A DNA stretch of 20,345 bases from an uncultured Eubacteriales bacterium (GTDB taxonomy: Bacteria; Bacillota; Clostridia; Christensenellales; CAG-138), in NCBI GenBank assembly GCA_900543475.1, contig UQRU01000032.1:1-20345 (forward strand). The letters run 5' to 3'. This document shows positions 13,862 through 20,345 of the stretch, piece after piece. The position numbers and the translations under genes were made by a program. A model generated the notes under the pieces. The model was given only the letters and a program-made list of their open reading frames with translations. It was not told the origin of the DNA and searched no databases. Position 1 is the stretch's first letter, and each line of letters opens with the position of its first letter.

Positions 13862-14665
13862 TTATTCGTGGGCGCCGCAATGGCCGCCGCAGGTATGGCC
13901 GTGGCCATGGCAATCATGGTCCGCCCCGTGGGCATGGTCGTGATGGTCGCACCGGGCCTGAGGATCATAGGCCAGCTTGCCGGCCAACAGATCCGCCACC
14001 GCTTGGTCCGCGTCTCCTTTCACGCCGCCGTACAGGTTGATCCCCGCCAGGGCAAGGGCTTGCTGGGCGCCGCCACCGATACCCCCGCAAATCAGGGTGT
14101 CCACCTCATGTTCCTGCAAGAACCGTGCCAGGGCTCCATGGCCGTTGACGTCGGTGCTTATTACCTCAGTGGCTTTTACCTGCCCTTCCTCCACGTCGTA
14201 GAGCTTGAACTGTTCCGTATGCCCAAAGTGCTGAAATACCTTCCCGTCCTCATAGGTTACCGCGATCCGCATGGTTGTTTCCTCCTCAAAGCGTTCTGTT
14301 TTGGTTGCATCCGCGCCGTGCCTGTAGCCGCACCGCCGGCCCTGCCGGCAACCTCGGCCGCAGCCAGGGGCATCCCCTTGGCACAATACATAGTCTCCCC
14401 CGGCAATAGTAAGCCCCATACCCCCCACCAGGCATTGAGCCAATTTCTGCCGGGCGCTGCCGTAGATAGCCTGCACCGTGGTGCGCCCTACCCCCATCTG
14501 GGCGGCGCAAGCTTCCTGGGTGAGGCCTTCTAGATCGATCAGGCGGATGGTTTCAAACTCATCCACACCCATTACGATCTCCCTTTCCGCCTGCTTCCCC
14601 GCAGGGCCAAAGCTGGCATTCTGAGGCATTTCACAGATCCGCCTGCATCGAGTGGGTCTAGGCAT
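13862..14665 (-). CDS. DUF134 DNA-binding domain fused to NifX-type iron-molybdenum cluster-binding domain
   Basis: The 267-residue product has an N-terminal DUF134 domain (about 1-100) with MPRPTRCRRI at the start and a helix-turn-helix GLTQEACAAQMGVGRTTVQ (47-65). A Cys-rich linker follows (95-112). The NifX/NifB-type dinitrogenase cofactor domain (132 to about 232) starts MRIAVTYEDGKVFQHFGH and contains TLICGGIGGGAQQAL. A His/Cys-rich tail (239-267, 9 His and 4 Cys) suggests metal binding. No nitrogenase genes are present, so the role is more likely metal or Fe-S related regulation. AAAGGGG precedes the ATG at 14665. A second strong AGGAGG (14286-14281) precedes an in-frame ATG at 14272, which could yield the NifX part alone. 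Confidence 0.88.
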   Translation of the reverse strand: MPRPTRCRRICEMPQNASFGPAGKQAEREIVMGVDEFETIRLIDLEGLTQEACAAQMGVGRTTVQAIYGSARQKLAQCLVGGMGLTIAGGDYVLCQGDAPGCGRGCRQGRRCGYRHGADATKTERFEEETTMRIAVTYEDGKVFQHFGHTEQFKLYDVEEGQVKATEVISTDVNGHGALARFLQEHEVDTLICGGIGGGAQQALALAGINLYGGVKGDADQAVADLLAGKLAYDPQARCDHHDHAHGADHDCHGHGHTCGGHCGAHE

Positions 14666-14688
14666 AGGCTATCCCCTTTCTACATTTC

Positions 14689-14739
14689 TGACATATGCCG
14701 GTTATAGGTTTACTATAGCAGCATTAATGGCATATGTCA
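14689..14739. promoter_or_regulatory. Promoter of the DUF134-NifX gene with split operator
   Basis: On the minus strand TTGACA (14740-14735) and TATAGT (14717-14712) are spaced by 17 bases. TGACATATGCC (14689-14699) and its perfect complement (14729-14739) form an 11-bp inverted repeat around the -10, with one arm covering the -35. Each arm contains the palindrome CATATG. This looks like a repressor site, plausibly for the DUF134 domain itself. Confidence 0.7.
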
Positions 14740-14746
14740 ATAATGA

Positions 14747-14773
14747 GAAAAAATAAAGCCGCCACCAGGCGGC
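14747..14773 (-). terminator. Terminator after the metallophosphoesterase gene
   Basis: On the minus strand GCCGCC, loop TGGT and GGCGGC form a stem followed by TTTATTTTTTC. It lies 20 bases beyond the metallophosphoesterase stop and probably ends the lon-engB operon. Confidence 0.88.
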
Positions 14774-14792
14774 AAAAGGGGGGCAACGCCCA

Positions 14793-15485
14793 TCAGCCTT
14801 CCAGAATGCGCTTGGGAGCGAAGCCCAAGTGATCGGCGGAACAAAGGTGGTATTGGATGCCGTTGCGTTCCCCTTCAAAGGCATTTTTGCAGGAGCGGCC
14901 ATGGAGATGGCCATAAACCACATAGCGCACCCCATGGGCTTCCAGCAGCTCTGTAAAGCCGCTGGGCTGGCGTTTTTCGTTGAAGGGGGGATAATGGAGC
15001 ATACAGATTTTAGGCAGGTTTGGCGGGGCTGCCTGCAAGGAAAGCTCCAGGCGGATGCATTCCCGGTCGTAGAGCTTCTGATCCCGGGATGGGTCGAATA
15101 AAGCGCTGCCTGGGCAGACCCAGCCCCGGGTCCCCACGATAGCCCAGCCATCCAGGCAAATGCAGTCGTTTTGCAGGGCAAACATATCCGGTTGCAATAG
15201 GCTACGCACTTTGGAAAGGGAGCTCCACCAATAGTCATGGTTGCCCCGCAGCAGCACCTTGCGGCCGGGCAGGCTGGCGATAAAGGCCAGGTCCGGGGCA
15301 GCCTCCGCCATATGCATGGCCCAGCTGATATCCCCGGGAACCAGCACGATGTCCTGGGGGGTCACCATGGCGGTCCAGGCAGCCTGGATCCGCTGCTCAT
15401 GCCCGGCCCAATTGGGGCCAAACACGTCCATGGGCTTGCTGGAAGCATGGGAAAGGTGCAGGTCACCCAAAGCAAAAATACCCAT
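14793..15485 (-). CDS. Metallophosphoesterase family protein
   Basis: The 230-residue product has the full calcineurin-like two-metal phosphoesterase set: Asp8 and His10 in GDLHLS, Asp52 in GDIS, Asn82-His83 in GNHD, His164 in MLHYPP, and His193/His195 in GHLHG. The substrate is unknown. Homologues are annotated only as phosphohydrolases. No signal peptide is seen, so it is cytoplasmic. A GTG start at 15494 is possible, but GGAGG (15498-15494) overlaps it and is ideally spaced for the ATG at 15485. It is the last gene of the lon-engB-zinc ribbon run, 48 bases after the previous stop. Confidence 0.92.
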   Translation of the reverse strand: MGIFALGDLHLSHASSKPMDVFGPNWAGHEQRIQAAWTAMVTPQDIVLVPGDISWAMHMAEAAPDLAFIASLPGRKVLLRGNHDYWWSSLSKVRSLLQPDMFALQNDCICLDGWAIVGTRGWVCPGSALFDPSRDQKLYDRECIRLELSLQAAPPNLPKICMLHYPPFNEKRQPSGFTELLEAHGVRYVVYGHLHGRSCKNAFEGERNGIQYHLCSADHLGFAPKRILEG

Positions 15486-15533
15486 GACCTGCACCTCCGT
15501 ACTGTTTGCAAGCGCCCGTCAGGCGTCTTGCCT

Positions 15534-15929
15534 TTATTCGTCATCGGAGAAGGGATCTTCCTCCTCCTGGTCCTCGTCGTCCATATCGCCGCTCAGCTCC
15601 CGGTCGATCTCCTCCAGCTCCCGCTCGGGGATCTCGTCATCGCCGCCCAGGGGCACTTCCATATCATCCATATCCACCTGATCCAGATCCATTTCTGAAG
15701 GGATCTCCTCCGTCAGCTTGGATAGGTTGGCCTGCCGGCGGGCCTCCCGCAGGCAGATGGCGCAAAGGTCGTTGCCCCGCACAGCTGGACGTTCTCCACA
15801 TTCTGCGCAAAGGGGCGCCGTTTCTTCCGTATCCACTTCGCCCTTTCTGTAGCGCTTGCAAACATCACAATACTTTTCACCTTCGCGGACGTAATTGATT
15901 TCACAGCGCGGGCACTTTTTCAGAGCCAT
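15534..15929 (-). CDS. Double zinc-ribbon protein with acidic tail, unknown function
   Basis: The 131-residue product has two CxxC pairs forming a first zinc ribbon (Cys6, Cys9, Cys21, Cys24, within KCPRCEINYV and KYCDVCKRY) and a second set (Cys41, Cys44, Cys56, Cys59). A strongly acidic Asp/Glu tail follows (about 75-131). The pattern suggests a nucleic-acid or protein adaptor, and the acidic tail could mimic nucleic acid or bind a basic partner, but nothing proves this. GGAGG lies eight bases before the ATG. It lies 46 bases after engB and upstream of the phosphoesterase on the same strand, so it is probably co-transcribed. Confidence 0.82.
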   Translation of the reverse strand: MALKKCPRCEINYVREGEKYCDVCKRYRKGEVDTEETAPLCAECGERPAVRGNDLCAICLREARRQANLSKLTEEIPSEMDLDQVDMDDMEVPLGGDDEIPERELEEIDRELSGDMDDEDQEEEDPFSDDE

Positions 15930-15975
15930 TTCCCTTCCTCCGGTACTAGAAAATAAATGCAGACCTGCTTGATCT

Positions 15976-16635
15976 TCATTCCATATTATGCAAAAGGGAT
16001 GTATCTATGTCAATAGGCGTTTTTGGATTATGCAAGGAAATATGGTCTTTCACAATATTTCCCATGGTATCCAGCAGCGTTTGCCGCCCATCGCCGGTCT
16101 CGCTGGAGTAGGCCAGGGCAGCGGGAGGCGCGCCCAGAAGCTTGGCCGCAGCGTTGGCTGCCTGGGCCCGTTTGCTCTTGGCCAGCTTATCCGCCTTGGT
16201 GGCCACCAGGGTGAAGGGGACCCCATAATATAAGATCCATTGAAACATCTGCTTATCCTCGGCAGTGGGGGCATGGCGGATATCCAGCAATAGGAAGATG
16301 TGGGTCACCCGGCCGCTGGAAAGATAGCTTTCCATCAGTTGGCCCCACTTTTGCTGTTCCGTTTTGGGGGCCTTGGCAAAGCCGTAGCCCGGCAGGTCCA
16401 CCAGGTAGAATTCCCGATTGATAAGGAAATAGTTGATCAACCGGGTCTTGCCTGGGCTGCTGGATACCCGGGCCAGCTTGAAGTTGTTGCATAGGGAATT
16501 GATCAGGCTGGATTTCCCCACGTTGGATTTGCCCACCATGGCGATCTCCACCCCGGTATCCACCGCCGGGGGATAGGGCGTACCCAGCCCCACGCTGGTG
16601 AGGAAGGTTGCCTGTTTGATGGCAAAGGGTTCCAT
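15976..16635 (-). CDS. engB: Ribosome biogenesis GTPase EngB (YihA/YsxC)
   Basis: This essential GTPase assists late assembly of the 50S ribosomal subunit. The 219-residue product shows G1 GKSNVGKS (35-42), the G2 Thr in GKTRLINYF (Thr64), G3 DLPGYG (80-85), G4 TKAD (146-149) and a G5-like SSETGDG (177-183). The length is normal for the family. AGGAGG lies six bases before the ATG, in the 13-base gap after lon. The lon-engB order is a widely conserved neighbourhood in Bacillota, which supports the assignment. Confidence 0.97.
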   Translation of the reverse strand: MEPFAIKQATFLTSVGLGTPYPPAVDTGVEIAMVGKSNVGKSSLINSLCNNFKLARVSSSPGKTRLINYFLINREFYLVDLPGYGFAKAPKTEQQKWGQLMESYLSSGRVTHIFLLLDIRHAPTAEDKQMFQWILYYGVPFTLVATKADKLAKSKRAQAANAAAKLLGAPPAALAYSSETGDGRQTLLDTMGNIVKDHISLHNPKTPIDIDTSLLHNME

Positions 16636-16648
16636 GCTGCCTCCTTGT

Positions 16649-19042
16649 TTATCGGTCCGTATCCCGCATCACCATGCTCCCTTGAGCAGCAGCCGGATGG
16701 CTGGCCACCGGGGTATAGCTATCCTTTGGCGCCGGCATATGGGTTAGCGCCGCATGGAGCACTTCCATGGCGTTTTTCACATAGATAATGTGCAGGGCGT
16801 CCTTTACCTCCTGGGGCACGTCGTCCAGATCCCCTTTGTTCTCCAAGGGGATCACCACCTGGGTAATGCCGTTGCGCACGGCTGCCAACAGCTTTTCCCT
16901 TAGGCCGCCGATGGCCAATACATTGCCCCGCAGGCTGATCTCGCCGGTCATGGCCAGGTCGGCCTTCACCGGGATGCCGGACAGGGCGCTGGCAATGGCC
17001 GTGGCCATGGTGATGCCGGCGCTGGGGCCGTCCTTTGGCACCGCCCCTTCGGGCACGTGGACATGGATGTCCATATCCTTGAACACCGTATTCCCAATGC
17101 CCAGCATATGCCCATGGGCCCGCACAAAGGTCATGGCTGCCCGGACGCTTTCCTGCATCACATCCCCCAACCGGCCGGTCATTTCCACCTTGCCGCTGCC
17201 GGGCATGGCCGCCACCTCCACCTCCAGCAGCTCGCCGCCTACGCTGGTCCAGGCCAGGCCGTTGGCCACCCCCACCGCATCCGGCCGGGCAGCGGCCCGA
17301 TCCCGGCGCTTGGGTTGGCCCAGGTATTCCACCAGGCGGGTGCGGGTCATGCGGATCCGCTGCTTGCCTTCGCCGATCTCGCAGGCCGCCTTGCGACAAA
17401 TGGCCCCCAAGGTCCGCTCCAGCTGCCGCACCCCCGCTTCCGCGGTGTATTCCCGTATGATCTTGGGCAGCAGCTCCTCCGGCAGGGAGAGCATGCTCCG
17501 CTTGAGCCCATGCTTTTCCATCTGCTTGGGCAAGAGATATCCCTTGGCGATCTGCACCTTCTCCGTATCCAGGTAGCTGGGCACCTCGATCACCTCCATC
17601 CGGTCCAGCAGGGGGGCTGGGATGGCGGAGGCGTCGTTGGCGGTGGTGATGAAAAACACCTTGGAAAGGTCGTAAGGGGTCTCCAGGAAATGATCCCGGA
17701 AGGCGAAATTCTGGGCGCTGTCCAGCACCTCCAGCATGGCTGCGGAGGGGTCCCCATGGCAATCGGCGGCCAGCTTGTCGATCTCGTCGAAGAGGATCAC
17801 CGGATTGACGGTGCCCGCCTGGCGCATGGCGCTGACCACCCGGCCGGGCATGGCCCCGATATAGGTGCGCCGGTGGCCCCGGATCTCCGCCTCATCCCGG
17901 ATACCTCCCAGGCTCATCCGCACAAACTTGCGGCCCAATGCCCGGGCGATGGAGGCGCTCACCGAGGTTTTCCCCACCCCTGGCGGTCCCACAAAGCATA
18001 GGATCTGGCCGTTCACCTTGCCTGTAAGGTTGGCCACAGCCAAATATTCCAGGATTCGCTCCTTTACCTTGGTCAGGCCGTAATGGTCCGCCTCCAGCAC
18101 AGCCCTGGCGTTGGCCAAGTCCGTATTGTCCTCCGTCTCCTCCTTCCAGGGGAGCTCCAGCATACACTCGATATAGGTCCGAAGGGGAGGCTGCTCATGG
18201 CTGCCCGCCGGCAGATCCCCATAGCGTTCGATCTCCCGTTCCACCTTTTCCCGGATCTCCGGGGGCATGTCCTTCTTTTCCAGCCGCTCCCGCATGGCCT
18301 CCACCTCTGTGGCCTGGGTGTCCCCCAGCTCCTTGCGGATGGCCTTGATCTGCTCCCTTAGGTAATATTCCTTTTGGTTCTTGTCCAGCTGGGTCTGGAC
18401 CTCCTTGGCGATGCGCCGGTCCGCCCGCAGGATCTCGATCTCCTTACCCATGAACCGCAGCACCCACTTCATCCGCTCCACCGGGTCGCTCTCCTCCAGG
18501 AAGGGCTGACGTTCGGATGCTTTTTGCATGATCGCATTGGCCACCGCGTCCGCGTAGGGGCCTGGGATCTTCTTGCTCTCTATGCTGGCCAATGCGTCGG
18601 AATTCATACGGGTGCTCATGGTGGCGTATTCCGCCAGGGCGCTGCTCAGCCGCCGGTGCAGGGCTTCCGCCTCCGCCGGATCATGGTCCTTGTCTTCCAG
18701 GCAGGCGATATCCGCCGTCATAAAGGCGTCCCCATCCGCAATGGATACCGCCGTCGCCCGGCATAACCCCTCTACAAATACCCGGTTGCTATCCCCAGGC
18801 AGGGTGAGCATCTGCCGGAGCTTGCAAAGGGTGCCGGTCTCGAAAATATCCTCCGGGGTAATTTCCGCCTTGCGGGCGTCCCGCTGGGCGCTCAGGAAGA
18901 TCAGGTCGTCCCGCCGCATGGCTTCCCGTAGGGCGTTCACGCTCTTTTCCCGGCCCGCGTCAAAATGCAGCAGCTCTCCAGGCAGCACCACCAGCCCCCG
19001 CAGAGCCACCACGGGAATGTTTTCATAGATCCTTTGTGTCAT
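16649..19042 (-). CDS. lon: ATP-dependent protease La
   Basis: Lon degrades misfolded and regulatory proteins in the cytoplasm. The 797-residue product has the N-terminal substrate-binding domain (about 8-205), a coiled-coil region (about 205-300), the AAA+ module with Walker A GPPGVGKT (352-359) and Walker B ILFDEID (416-422), and the protease domain with catalytic Ser674 in KDGPSAG and Lys717 in GLREK. The active site is intact and the length is normal. GAAGGTGA serves as the ribosome binding site before the ATG at 19042. A promoter lies 55-83 bases upstream. I see no CIRCE element or clear CtsR site, so heat regulation is not evident from sequence. Confidence 0.98.
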   Translation of the reverse strand: MTQRIYENIPVVALRGLVVLPGELLHFDAGREKSVNALREAMRRDDLIFLSAQRDARKAEITPEDIFETGTLCKLRQMLTLPGDSNRVFVEGLCRATAVSIADGDAFMTADIACLEDKDHDPAEAEALHRRLSSALAEYATMSTRMNSDALASIESKKIPGPYADAVANAIMQKASERQPFLEESDPVERMKWVLRFMGKEIEILRADRRIAKEVQTQLDKNQKEYYLREQIKAIRKELGDTQATEVEAMRERLEKKDMPPEIREKVEREIERYGDLPAGSHEQPPLRTYIECMLELPWKEETEDNTDLANARAVLEADHYGLTKVKERILEYLAVANLTGKVNGQILCFVGPPGVGKTSVSASIARALGRKFVRMSLGGIRDEAEIRGHRRTYIGAMPGRVVSAMRQAGTVNPVILFDEIDKLAADCHGDPSAAMLEVLDSAQNFAFRDHFLETPYDLSKVFFITTANDASAIPAPLLDRMEVIEVPSYLDTEKVQIAKGYLLPKQMEKHGLKRSMLSLPEELLPKIIREYTAEAGVRQLERTLGAICRKAACEIGEGKQRIRMTRTRLVEYLGQPKRRDRAAARPDAVGVANGLAWTSVGGELLEVEVAAMPGSGKVEMTGRLGDVMQESVRAAMTFVRAHGHMLGIGNTVFKDMDIHVHVPEGAVPKDGPSAGITMATAIASALSGIPVKADLAMTGEISLRGNVLAIGGLREKLLAAVRNGITQVVIPLENKGDLDDVPQEVKDALHIIYVKNAMEVLHAALTHMPAPKDSYTPVASHPAAAQGSMVMRDTDR

Positions 19043-19096
19043 ATCGTTTCACCTTCCAAAGGCCGCCGGCCTGTCCAGCGGCATGTTCCTTGTAAC

Positions 19097-19125
19097 AGTA
19101 TACATATACCGACGGGATATGACAA
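19097..19125 (-). promoter_or_regulatory. Promoter of the lon operon
   Basis: On the minus strand TTGTCA (19125-19120) and TATACT (19102-19097) are separated by 17 bases, with TG just before the -10. The leader to the lon start is about 50 bases. Confidence 0.7.
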
Positions 19126-19193
19126 CAAAATGTATTTGGAATCATAGGATGAATCTGTTCTTATCCGTATGTTTGCAGGGGTCGGGGCGTAAA

Positions 19194-19721
19194 TCAGCCC
19201 CGATTACCCCCCAATAGGCTTCCCAGCATCTGGGCCAGCTGCATGGGGTTGCCCATGGAATTGTTCCAGCCCGGCCCGTTTCCCGAAAGCCCCTGGAACA
19301 TCTGCATCATCTGCATCAGGCTCCCCATGCCTCCCAGCCCGTTGAAGCCACGGTTGCCCCCAAACCCAGGTATGGGTCCCATGCCCGGCGCGCCGCCCAT
19401 GCCCGGGGCGTTGGGTTTAGGCCCTTGCGTCCCGTTTCCCTGGCAACTTCCCCCGTCCCCCGGCCCATGGGGGGGTGTAAACGGGGCGTTGCTGGGGGTA
19501 GATAGCCGCAAGCCCAGCCGTTCCGCAATATGGGCCCGCTCTGCCGGGGCCAAAAAGGGCTCCATGGCGTTTAGATATTGGGTGGCCCGCTGGGGCCCTT
19601 GTTCCCGCTGGATGCGCCTGGCCATGCGGTAGGCCGGGGACTCCTCCTCGCCCTTGCCGCCGCAGGGCTGATTTGTGCCGCTCTTTCGGGGCGGCATGGC
19701 ATTGGGTGCGATACGCTGCAT
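19194..19721 (-). CDS. Gly/Pro/Met-rich hypothetical protein
   Basis: I do not recognise this 175-residue protein. Residues of about 30-72 form a charged helical region (AYRMARRIQREQ, then PFLAPAERAHIAERLGL). Residues of about 78-135 are Gly/Pro/Asn-rich and probably disordered (GMGGAPGMGPIPGFGGNRG). The C-terminal 40 residues are Met/Gln/Leu-rich (LMQMMQMFQGL). No signal peptide or membrane segment is visible. A strong AGGAGG precedes the ATG. The gene is divergent from the 94-residue helical protein at 19822, with 100 bases between them. Both share a short P-x-L-x-P segment followed by a basic helix, hinting at a related function. Confidence 0.72.
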   Translation of the reverse strand: MQRIAPNAMPPRKSGTNQPCGGKGEEESPAYRMARRIQREQGPQRATQYLNAMEPFLAPAERAHIAERLGLRLSTPSNAPFTPPHGPGDGGSCQGNGTQGPKPNAPGMGGAPGMGPIPGFGGNRGFNGLGGMGSLMQMMQMFQGLSGNGPGWNNSMGNPMQLAQMLGSLLGGNRG

Positions 19722-19821
19722 GCTGCGCCCTCCTTTCCTGCTCCTATTTCAAGATATGCATTTTTTTCCCATTGTGAACCTATGGGCCAGCCTCCGCATA
19801 CAAATAAAGGGAGGTGATCTT

Positions 19822-20106
19822 ATGAAACGTACATTGCGGGGCTGCAAAAGCAGCGGCCGGCCTGATCTGGACGAATTGGCCCGCCAGGCCCAAAACCTGG
19901 ACCCCAGCCAGTTACAAGACGTGCAGCAGGTAGTGGAGCAATACAAGGGCAAAAGCGAACAGGAGCTGTTCGCCGAGCTGCGTGCCGCCCGGGAAAACGG
20001 CGTCATCGACCCGGCGGAGCTAAACGGCGTTGCCCAAAAGCTAGCCCCCATGCTTACCCCAGACCAAAAACAACGGCTATTTCAGGTCATGCAAAGGCTA
20101 CAATAA
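19822..20106 (+). CDS. Small helical protein, unknown function
   Basis: The 94-residue product is basic at the N-terminus (MKRTLRGCKSSGR) and otherwise a run of charged amphipathic helices (DELARQAQNLD, QVVEQYKGKSEQELFAELRAAR, MLTPDQKQRLFQVMQRL). No membrane segment, metal site or known domain is seen. The frame extends upstream to 19675, but GGGAGGTGAT (19809-19818), almost fully complementary to the 16S rRNA tail, fixes the start at 19822 and implies high expression. It is divergent from the Gly/Pro/Met-rich protein. No strong promoter is evident in the 100-base gap. Confidence 0.78.
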   Translation: MKRTLRGCKSSGRPDLDELARQAQNLDPSQLQDVQQVVEQYKGKSEQELFAELRAARENGVIDPAELNGVAQKLAPMLTPDQKQRLFQVMQRLQ

Positions 20107-20184
20107 ACGCCGGCCTTTGCAGGCTATGGTGATTTCCTGCTGGGAGCAAGGCTGCCATGGGCCGCCTACATCCGGCATCGGTTT

Positions 20185-20201
20185 CCCGCAAGGCTTGCGG
20201 G
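20185..20201. repeat. Perfect short palindrome CCCGCAAG/CTTGCGGG
   Basis: Two 8-bp arms around a single G make a stable hairpin without a T run, 78 bases beyond the small helical gene. It may protect the transcript end, but is not a standard terminator. Confidence 0.45.
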
Positions 20202-20235
20202 CAGGGCAACGCCATCCACTTACAACCTCCTCCAA

Positions 20236-20271
20236 ATAAAACGGCCGCGCTGCAAAGCTTTGCAGCGCGGC
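20236..20271 (-). terminator. Minus-strand terminator with a 28-bp palindrome
   Basis: A perfect 28-bp palindrome (20244-20271, arms GCCGCGCTGCAAAG and its complement) is followed on the minus strand by GTTTTATTT. It would end a leftward transcript arriving from beyond the right edge. It lies directly next to the second repeat copy. Confidence 0.75.
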
Positions 20272-20274
20272 TCA

Positions 20275-20345
20275 GGCTGTCGAAAAAGTGGCTTGCGCCA
20301 CTTTTTCGAGGTTTTCATAGCTCCCTTGCGCCTACGGCGCGGCCA
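20275..20345. repeat. Second copy of the hairpin repeat, inverted and cut by the window edge
   Basis: This stretch is the reverse complement of 10947-11017 with 70 of 71 bases matching; the one difference corresponds to C at 10979. It includes the terminal TGTCGAAAAA, the 13-bp stem with a four-base loop and one arm of the CATAGCTCCC hairpin. The element continues beyond the window. Confidence 0.9.

Noticed and set aside
13189..13968. Minus-strand frames of 244 and 259 codons
   Set aside because: They have low-complexity Pro/Arg/Gly products, no ribosome binding site, overlap each other in different frames and run across the G/C homopolymer.
13274..14533. Long plus-strand open frame of 419 codons
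   Set aside because: It arises from GC-rich DNA with few stop codons, gives a Gly/Arg/Pro-rich product without domains, and its 3' two fifths or more lie antisense to the well-supported DUF134-NifX gene.
16719..18001. Long alternative frames within lon
   Set aside because: They are overlapping frames on both strands inside a gene with all Lon motifs, caused by high GC at third codon positions.
19043..19193. Heat-shock operators (CIRCE or CtsR) upstream of lon
   Set aside because: No TTAGCACTC inverted repeat or clear CtsR heptad repeat could be found.
19182..19203. TCGGGGC/GCCCCGA hairpin at the end of the Gly/Pro/Met-rich gene
   Set aside because: It has a 7-bp stem across the stop codon but no T run on the minus strand, so it is not called as a terminator.
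20103..20232. Possible minus-strand ORF of about 42 codons with GGAGG upstream
   Set aside because: The spacing is long, it overlaps the end of the 94-residue gene and a palindrome, and the product has no recognisable character.
1..20345. CRISPR arrays, rRNA genes, insertion sequences with transposases
   Set aside because: No regularly spaced direct repeats, no rRNA-like sequence and no transposase gene other than the serine recombinase were seen.

Overview
The window looks like chromosomal DNA from a fairly GC-rich member of the Clostridia (Bacillota), probably gut-associated. The reasons are strong AGGAGG-type ribosome binding sites, sigma-A-like promoters, an IscR-NifS-NifU operon, a LytR-CpsA-Psr protein with a Thr-Pro linker, Hsp33, the DUF134-NifX pairing and a large serine recombinase. 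I cannot name the genus from sequence alone.

Layout. Positions 1-2196 carry the likely right end of an integrated mobile element: the first bases of a leftward gene, a 54-residue ORF, a large serine recombinase and a bidirectional terminator. It abuts tRNA-Ala(GGC) (2272-2197, minus), which has its own promoter. Next is a four-gene leftward operon (6820 to 2337): class I methyltransferase, hslO (Hsp33), a TPR protein and a THUMP-domain RNA methyltransferase. The last three genes overlap by ATGA. A divergent promoter drives an LCP cell-wall ligase (6985-8406). A terminator hairpin follows, overlapping the start of an M15-like peptidase with a peptidoglycan-binding domain (8461-9060).

Positions of about 9108-10240 form a sharply AT-rich island holding one secreted protein with its own strong promoter, probably acquired horizontally. 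After a small two-TM protein comes a 189-bp hairpin-rich repeat element (10826-11014) flanked by two identical terminator hairpins. Part of it recurs, inverted, at the right edge of the window. The iron-sulfur operon iscR-nifS-nifU runs leftward from 13089 to 11052.

A 670-bp GC-extreme non-coding stretch (13190-13861) has hairpins, a degenerate 55-bp tandem repeat and a G14C15 tract. It is followed by a DUF134-NifX fusion gene (14665-13862). That gene has a perfect 11-bp inverted repeat around its promoter and a strong internal start that could release NifX alone. Leftward genes lon, engB, a zinc-ribbon protein and a metallophosphoesterase (19042-14793) appear to form one operon from a promoter at 19125-19097 to a terminator at 14773-14747. 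Two divergent small hypothetical genes and the second repeat copy close the window.

The core genes are ordinary housekeeping (proteostasis, Fe-S assembly, ribosome and cell-wall maintenance). The points of interest are the mobile-element junction, the AT-rich island, the repeat element, the GC-extreme spacer and the DUF134-NifX control region.
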